Translations under genes and position numbers: made by a program
The notes under the pieces: generated by a model
Told to the model about the DNA's origin: nothing
The model's database searches: none
What the model saw: only the letters and a program-made list of their open reading frames with translations
Shown here: positions 55,801-64,000 of the stretch, piece by piece
Position numbering within the stretch: the first letter of the stretch is position 1
How the letters are laid out: each line of letters starts with the position of its first letter
NCBI RefSeq assembly: GCF_007565055.1
Contig: NC_044555.1
Span: 34,481,111 to 34,545,110 of the forward strand
Direction: 5' to 3'
Source: Rhinopithecus roxellana
Taxonomy: Eukaryota; Chordata; Mammalia; Primates; Cercopithecidae
DNA length: 64,000 nucleotides

Positions 55801-56264
55801 ATAAGGAAGCATGTAATGTGCAGAAGCAGGTAATTTGCACAACAAACCTTTCATCTATGTGTTGTTAAAATCATTATTATTTCACTTTATGCATACAGAA
55901 TTAGAGTTTTAGTGGTGTTAAGTCAAACCCAGTCTACCAGGCTCCAAAGTTCACGTTGTCAGAGTTACATCACATGATACCTTTTCCATGGTAGGTTCAA
56001 AATAAATGTGGTTCTGTTTAACAGATGGTGAAAATATGACCCTGAGTTCAGAATAAAAAAGTTAAGTAAAATTTCTTGAGACAGAAGAGACACGCTATAA
56101 GAAAAATATTAATAGCCTGGGACTAAAGTTTTTTAATTAACTCAAAAATATCCAGAGGTAAAACTGTTTCCTCATTGAGGGAACTAGTGTCTCTGTGTCC
56201 AAGTTGAGGTACAATTTTATTCTGATCAATTATTAGAGGCACTGTAGATTCAGTCATTCTTGTT
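55801..56264. other. No recognisable feature
   Basis: Apparently unique sequence upstream (in gene direction) of the ZNF81 start exon. It could hold an upstream non-coding exon, but no splice pair can be singled out. Confidence 0.4.
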
Positions 56265-56281
56265 AAGAAATGAAAAATATC

Positions 56282-56560
56282 AGCCGGGCGCGGTGGCTCA
56301 AGCCTGTAATCCCAGCACTTTGGGAGGCCGAGACGGGCGGATCACGAGGTCAGGAGATCGAGACCATCCTGGCTAACACGGTGAAACCCCGTCTCTACTA
56401 AAAAATACAAAAAACTAGCCGGGCGAGGTGGCGGGCGCCTGTAGTCCCAGCTACTCGGAGGCTGAGGCAGGAGAATGGCATAAACCCGGGAGGCGGAGCT
56501 TGCAGTGAGCTGAGAACCGGCCACTGCACTCCAGCCCGGGCGACAAAAGAAAAAAAAAAA
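56282..56560 (+). mobile_element. AluY, young-looking
   Basis: Carries GGCTCAAGCCTG, GAGACGGGCGG, AAAACTAGCCGGGCGAGG and a GCTGAGA-CCGG change. Perfect 17-bp target duplication aagaaatgaaaaatatc at 56,265-56,281 and 56,561-56,577. The 3' end lacks the usual GAGCGAGACTCCGTCTC. Confidence 0.95.
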
Positions 56561-56824
56561 AAGAAATGAAAAATATCTACTTAAAAAGAAGAGGACCTTA
56601 AGACAACAGAAGTAAGAATGGGATGAAGAGGAAAAGTGAAAGTAAAATAAATAAAGAGTAAAATAAAATAAAAGGCATGAATAAGTTAAATTTTAAAAAC
56701 ATAAAAAGGATGTTATACCAAAACAAGAGAGAAAATATACTTTCTTCTCTTATAGTAATGGAACTTTTACAAAATTCCTTCAAATAACTTGGCCACCAAA
56801 AAATCTGATAAATGTTTTAATGTT

Positions 56825-57675
56825 GGGAATTGACAGGCTTACATTCTCTGATCGTAACATAAGATGTTCAACAACATCAGTCATTAGGAAAATGCAAATC
56901 AAAAGCAAAATCTTTCATGTATTAGGAAACCATGTCACATCCACTAAAATGGCTAACATAAGAAAAGACAATAACAAGTATTGGTGAGCTGTGAATAAAT
57001 TGGGGCTCTCATACATTGCTGGTTGGATTGTAAAATGGTACACTCATTCTGAAAAACAGTTTGGCAGTTTCTCAAAATATCAACCATAAAGTCACCATAT
57101 AACCCAGAAATTCCACTCACAGGTATCTATGCAAGAGAAATTTTTAAAAACCCATGTCCATTCCAAAACTTGTATACAAATATTCACAGCAGCATTATTC
57201 ATAGCAGCCAAAAAGTAGAAACAATCCAAATGTTTGATGTCAATTGATGAATGGATAAACAAAATTTGGCATATATACACAATGGACTATTATAACATTT
57301 GGTAATACAAAAGTAGTACTAATACTACAACATGGATGAATTCTGAAAACTCTACCCTAAGTGAAAGAATCCAATCACAAAAGACCACATATTTGTGATT
57401 CCATTCATGTGAAATATCCAGAATAGGCAAATCCACAGAGACAGAAATAGAATAGTGGTTACCTAGGGCTGGGAGTATGAGGTGGCTGGCATGAATAGTG
57501 AATGTCTACTAATGAGGACAGGATTTCTTTTGGGGGTGTTGAAAAGGTCCTAAAATTAGATTGTGGTGATGGCTGCACAACTCTGTTAATATACTAAAAA
57601 CCACTGAGCTGCATACTTTAAGTGGGTGAATTTTATGGTATTGGAATATACCTAAATAAATCTTATTTTTTAAAA
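56825..57675 (+). mobile_element. L1M ORF2 end and 3' UTR, plus strand
   Basis: CAGTCATTAGGAAAATGCAA ... AGTTTGGCAGTTTCTCAAAA ... CCACTGAGCTGCATACTTTA, ending in a poly(A)-like run. Confidence 0.9.
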
Positions 57676-57689
57676 GGGGAAGAAAAGAA

Positions 57690-58323
<634 letters not shown>

Positions 58324-58362
58324 TTAAAAAACTCTCTAGCAAATCAGATAAAGGAGTCAAGA

Positions 58363-58400
<38 letters not shown>
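58363..58400. repeat. (TG)n microsatellite
   Basis: About 19 TG units without interruption. Confidence 0.96.
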
Positions 58401-58403
<3 letters not shown>

Positions 58404-58429
58404 CAGATATAGGAATAACATAAGATAAT

Positions 58430-58720
58430 TATTATCATCAGTCATTAGGAAAATATAAATCAAAACCCAAATCTTCCATTTGATTAGGAGACCATGTCTG
58501 TGCAAGATAAATGAAAACATATGTCCATTCCAAAACTTATACACAAATAGTCACAGCAGCATTACTCATAATAGCCAAAAAGCGGAAATAATCTAAATGT
58601 CCATCAACTGATGAATGGATAAACAAAATTTGCCATATATATATACAATAGAATATTATTATTTGGTAATAATGAAGTATGGATACCTACTACAACATGG
58701 AAGAGCCTTGAAACCATAGA
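58430..58720 (+). mobile_element. L1M ORF2 fragment with internal deletion
   Basis: Repeats the path of 56,875-57,330 (CAGTCATTAGGAAAATA, then directly TCCATTCCAAAACTTATACA), with the middle missing. Confidence 0.8.
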
Positions 58721-58913
58721 AATCACACACACACATACGCATATACATGTATTTGAAATGAGAGGAAAATCTTTCCCAGATAGGAAGGTGTTTAAAGCAG
58801 TTATTGCAGAACATTATGCAAACTGTATAGCAATGCATTTTAATACTGCCATAAAACAAGTACTTCCCTAGTAAAATGCAAATTAATAAAGTTAATATAA
58901 GAAAAGAAAAGAG

Positions 58914-60134
<1,221 letters not shown>

Positions 60135-60147
60135 AGAGAAGACACGA

Positions 60148-61704
60148 CTAGAAAGATGGCAGAGCAAGAGCAAAGAAAAATCCCTTTGGTTCCAGAAAAT
60201 CTCCTGAAAAAGAGGAAGGCTTATCAAGCCCTCAAAGCCACCCAGGCAAAGCAGGCACTTTTGGCAAAGAAGGAGCAGAGAAAAGGAAAAGGGCTCAGGT
60301 TTAAGTGACTGGAATCATTCCTACATGATTCCTGGCGGCAGAAAGGTGACAAGGTGTGTCTCAGACGACTAGAAGTGAAACCTCATGCCTTAGAATTGCC
60401 AGATAAACATTCCTTGGCCTTTGCTGTACGCATCAAAAGGATTGATGGCATGAGTTTACTGGTGCAGAGAACCATTGCAAGACTTCGCCTAAAGAAAATT
60501 TTTAGTGGTGTCTTTGTAAAAGTTACCTCCCAGAACCTAAAAATGTTGCATATAGTGGAAACTTACGTGACCTGGGCATTTCCAAATCTGAAGTCTGTTC
60601 GGGAACTCATTATTAAACGTGGACAAGCCAAGGTCAAGAATAAGATCATCCCTCTGACAGACAACACAGTGATTGAGGAGCACCTGGGGCAGTTTGGTGT
60701 TATTTGCTTGGAAGACCTCGTTTATGAAATTGCCTTCCCAGGGAAGCATTTCCAGATCTCATGGTTCTTGAGCCCTTTCCACCTCTCAGTGGCCCATCAT
60801 GCTACCAAAAACAGAGTGGGCTTCCTCAAGGAGATGGGCACACCTGGCTATCGGGGTGAACACATCAATCAGCTCAGCCGCCAGCTGAACTAGACACAGG
60901 TGCCAAACTGCAGTAAATTTATATCAATGAAGTTGAAACATGTGTTTTTATTTTGGGGGGGAATTTTTATCAAGTATCTTCAGAGAAGTTTTTTTCCTGC
61001 TTTATCTTCAAAAACTGGAAAGGAAGGGTCAAAGAAAAGACAGTAGTTCATGCCTGTAATCCCAGCACTTTGGGAGGCCAAGGTGGGCGGATCACCTGCG
61101 GTCAGGAGTTCGAGACCAGCCTGATCAACATGGAGAAACCCTGTCTCTACTAAAAATACAAAAATTAGCCGGGCATGGTGGCGCATGCCTATAATCCCAG
61201 CTACTTGGGAGGCTGAGGCAGGAGAATTGCTTCAACCTGCCTGGGAGGCGGAGGTTGCGGTGAGCCAAGATGGCGCCATTACACTCCAGCCTGGGCAACA
61301 ACAGCAAAACTCCGTCTCAAAAAAAACAAAAGAAAGAAAGAAAGAAAGAAAAGAAAAGACAGTAGCTTATGTTCATGGCAAGCACCTCTCATCACAGTCC
61401 AGTTCCAAGGAAAAATTCCAGCATTTTCTACATTGACTGCCGCCTCATCTGAAATCAGCACATTACACGGAGGAAGGAGTCCTACTTTGCTGCATCTTCT
61501 ATCCTAGGGTTTAATGTTTGTTAATGAGTAACTCTAGCATTTGTATAAGGCTTCCTAAGACTCCTGCAGCAGTCGACCAAGCCCAGGGACATAATTGAAT
61601 CTGGAGATTTCTAAGGCCTTGTTTTGAAAAAGACTTGGAATACACATAGGAAGAAAGGCACAAAAATAAATGTTCACTTGTCTCTGTGGAAAAAAAAAAG
61701 AGAG
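60148..61704 (+). pseudogene. RPL7L1P: RPL7L1 processed pseudogene
   Basis: Intronless copy of ribosomal protein L7-like 1. The ATG at 60,156 opens [20 protein letters not shown]. Codon 51 is TGA (60,306-60,308) where the parent has, from memory, an arginine CGA, a CpG-type change. From there the frame is open to TAG at 60,891. One codon is deleted near 60,757 (HFQ-ISW). The parent's 3' UTR follows, split by an Alu (61,047-61,349), with AATAAA at 61,665-61,670 and a poly(A) run at 61,690-61,699. A 13-bp target duplication agagaagacacga flanks it at 60,135-60,147 and 61,705-61,717. RPL7L1 itself acts in large-subunit ribosome assembly; this copy is a retroposed pseudogene in an L1. Confidence 0.93.
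61047..61349 (+). mobile_element. Alu in the RPL7L1 retrocopy 3' UTR
   Basis: Slightly 5'-truncated. Target duplication aaagaaaagacagtag at 61,031-61,046 and 61,350-61,365. Confidence 0.95.
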
Positions 61705-61717
61705 AGAGAAGACACGA

Positions 61718-61782
61718 AGACACAAATTACCAATATTAGAAATGAAACACAGATGTAACTACAGATCCTACAGCCATTAAAA
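61718..61782 (+). mobile_element. L1M ORF2 segment between retrocopy and MER30
   Basis: ATTACCAATATTAGAAATGA continues the ORF2 of 59.6-60.1 kb. Confidence 0.75.
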
Positions 61783-62016
61783 CAGGGGTAGCTAATCTTT
61801 TGGCTTCCCTGGGCCCACTGGAAGAAGAAGAATTGTCTTTCGCCACACATAATATACAGTAACACTAACGATAGCTGATGAGCTTAAAAAAAAAAATTGC
61901 AAAAAAAAAAAAAACTCTCAATAATATTTTAAGAAAGTTTAAGAATTTGTGTTGGGCTGCATTCCAAACTGCCCTGAGCCACATGTGGCCCACGGACCGC
62001 AGGCTGGACAAGCTTG
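61783..62016 (+). mobile_element. MER30-type hAT DNA transposon
   Basis: 234 bp starting CAGGGGTAGCTAATCTTTTG and ending CTGGACAAGCTTG. Perfect 8-bp target duplication cattaaaa at 61,775-61,782 and 62,017-62,024, as expected for hAT. Confidence 0.9.
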
Positions 62017-62024
62017 CATTAAAA

Positions 62025-62136
62025 GGATAGTAAGGGAATACCACAACAATTTTGTGCACATAAATTCAACAACTTGGATGAAACAGTCCAATTCCTTGTA
62101 AAACTCAAAGTACCACAATTAACCCACTATTAAATG
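62025..62136 (+). mobile_element. L1M ORF2 segment
   Basis: Continues the same ORF2 (AACAACTTGGATGAAACAGT) up to the MER8-type element. Confidence 0.75.
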
Positions 62137-62502
62137 CAGGTTGAATGTCTCTTATCCAAAATGCTTGGGAACAGAAGTGTTTCAGATTTCAGATTTTTTT
62201 TTAACTTTGGAATATATGCATATACATAACAAAGTATCTTGTAGAATGGGACCCAAGTATACACACAGAATTCATTTATGTTTCATGTACACTATGTTAC
62301 CTTATAACATAGCCTGAAGGTAATTTTATATAACATGTTTAATAATTTTGTGCATGAAACAAAGTTTTCACTGCATTTTGACTGTGACCTGTCACAAAAT
62401 CAGGTGTGAAATTTTGCTTGTGGCATTATGTCGGCACTCAGAAAGTTTTGGATTTTGAAGCATTTTGAATTTCAGATTTTTGAATTAGGGATGCTTAACC
62501 TG
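62137..62502 (+). mobile_element. MER8-type (Tigger-related) DNA transposon, long form
   Basis: Ends CAGGTTGAATGTCTCTTATCC and AATTAGGGATGCTTAACCTG, TA after it. It is longer in the middle than the copy at 52.6 kb. Confidence 0.85.
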
Positions 62503-62504
62503 TA

Positions 62505-64000
<1,496 letters not shown>

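Noticed and set aside
56282..56560. Macaque origin of the window from one AluYRa-like element
   Set aside because: A single copy is weak evidence, because related AluY copies occur in human and the other 29 Alus show no such signature.
60354..60893. 179-codon open frame as an active ribosomal protein gene
   Set aside because: Target duplication, poly(A) run, lack of introns and an in-frame stop upstream show a processed RPL7L1 pseudogene.

Overview
This is primate (catarrhine, most likely human) nuclear DNA: 30 Alu copies on both strands, L1, MaLR, ERV1, ERVL and DNA-transposon relics, and no bacterial-style gene packing. The only host gene I can support runs on the minus strand. Two small exons carry it. 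One, at about 55,205-55,346, holds a start codon and 18 codons beginning MPANEDAPQP, followed by a GT donor. The other, at 4,799-4,925, is a 127-nt KRAB-A exon with intact splice sites. The exons join in phase, and the N-terminus is the one I remember for the X-linked KRAB zinc-finger gene ZNF81. The window is therefore, I infer, mostly one roughly 50 kb intron of ZNF81 (gene in antisense to the printed strand). The zinc-finger exon and the KRAB-B exon are not in the window.

Layout: 1-2,880 is a decayed ERV1 gag-pol. 2,935-4,763 is MaLR LTR and internal sequence, ending 34 bp from the KRAB exon donor. 5,200-12,740 is old L1, MaLR LTRs and Alus. 13,142-41,722 is a nest of endogenous retroviruses. 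An ERV1 pol is interrupted inside reverse transcriptase at about 16,685 and picks up again at about 27,440. The gap holds a copy of a short LTR, which is itself split by a two-LTR provirus ('provirus A', about 16,945-27,288). The outer element continues through RNase H, integrase and start of env to about 30,690. There it is cut by a second two-LTR provirus ('provirus B', 30,696-38,874), and it resumes with an env transmembrane segment and a 3' LTR that was split by an ERVL-type MLT2 LTR (about 40,217-41,376). All gag, pol and env frames are full of stops.

41,740-55,160 is mainly old L1 in both orientations. It includes a complete-length Tigger1 DNA transposon (46,164-49,576) lodged in an L1 and carrying three Alus. 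55,200-64,000 holds the ZNF81 start exon, a MIR, more L1, a young-looking AluY, a processed RPL7L1 pseudogene, and a hAT (MER30-type) and a Tigger-related (MER8-type) element.

I did not find an undescribed functional system. The most informative items are the split KRAB gene recognised across 50 kb, the multi-layer ERV nest antisense to that gene, a 5S rRNA-derived insert inside a retroviral gag, an MLT2 LTR with two templated internal insertions, a 274-bp pyrimidine tract that grew from an Alu tail, and an Alu with an apparent 3' transduction. Family names are from memory of consensus sequences; no search or alignment program was run.
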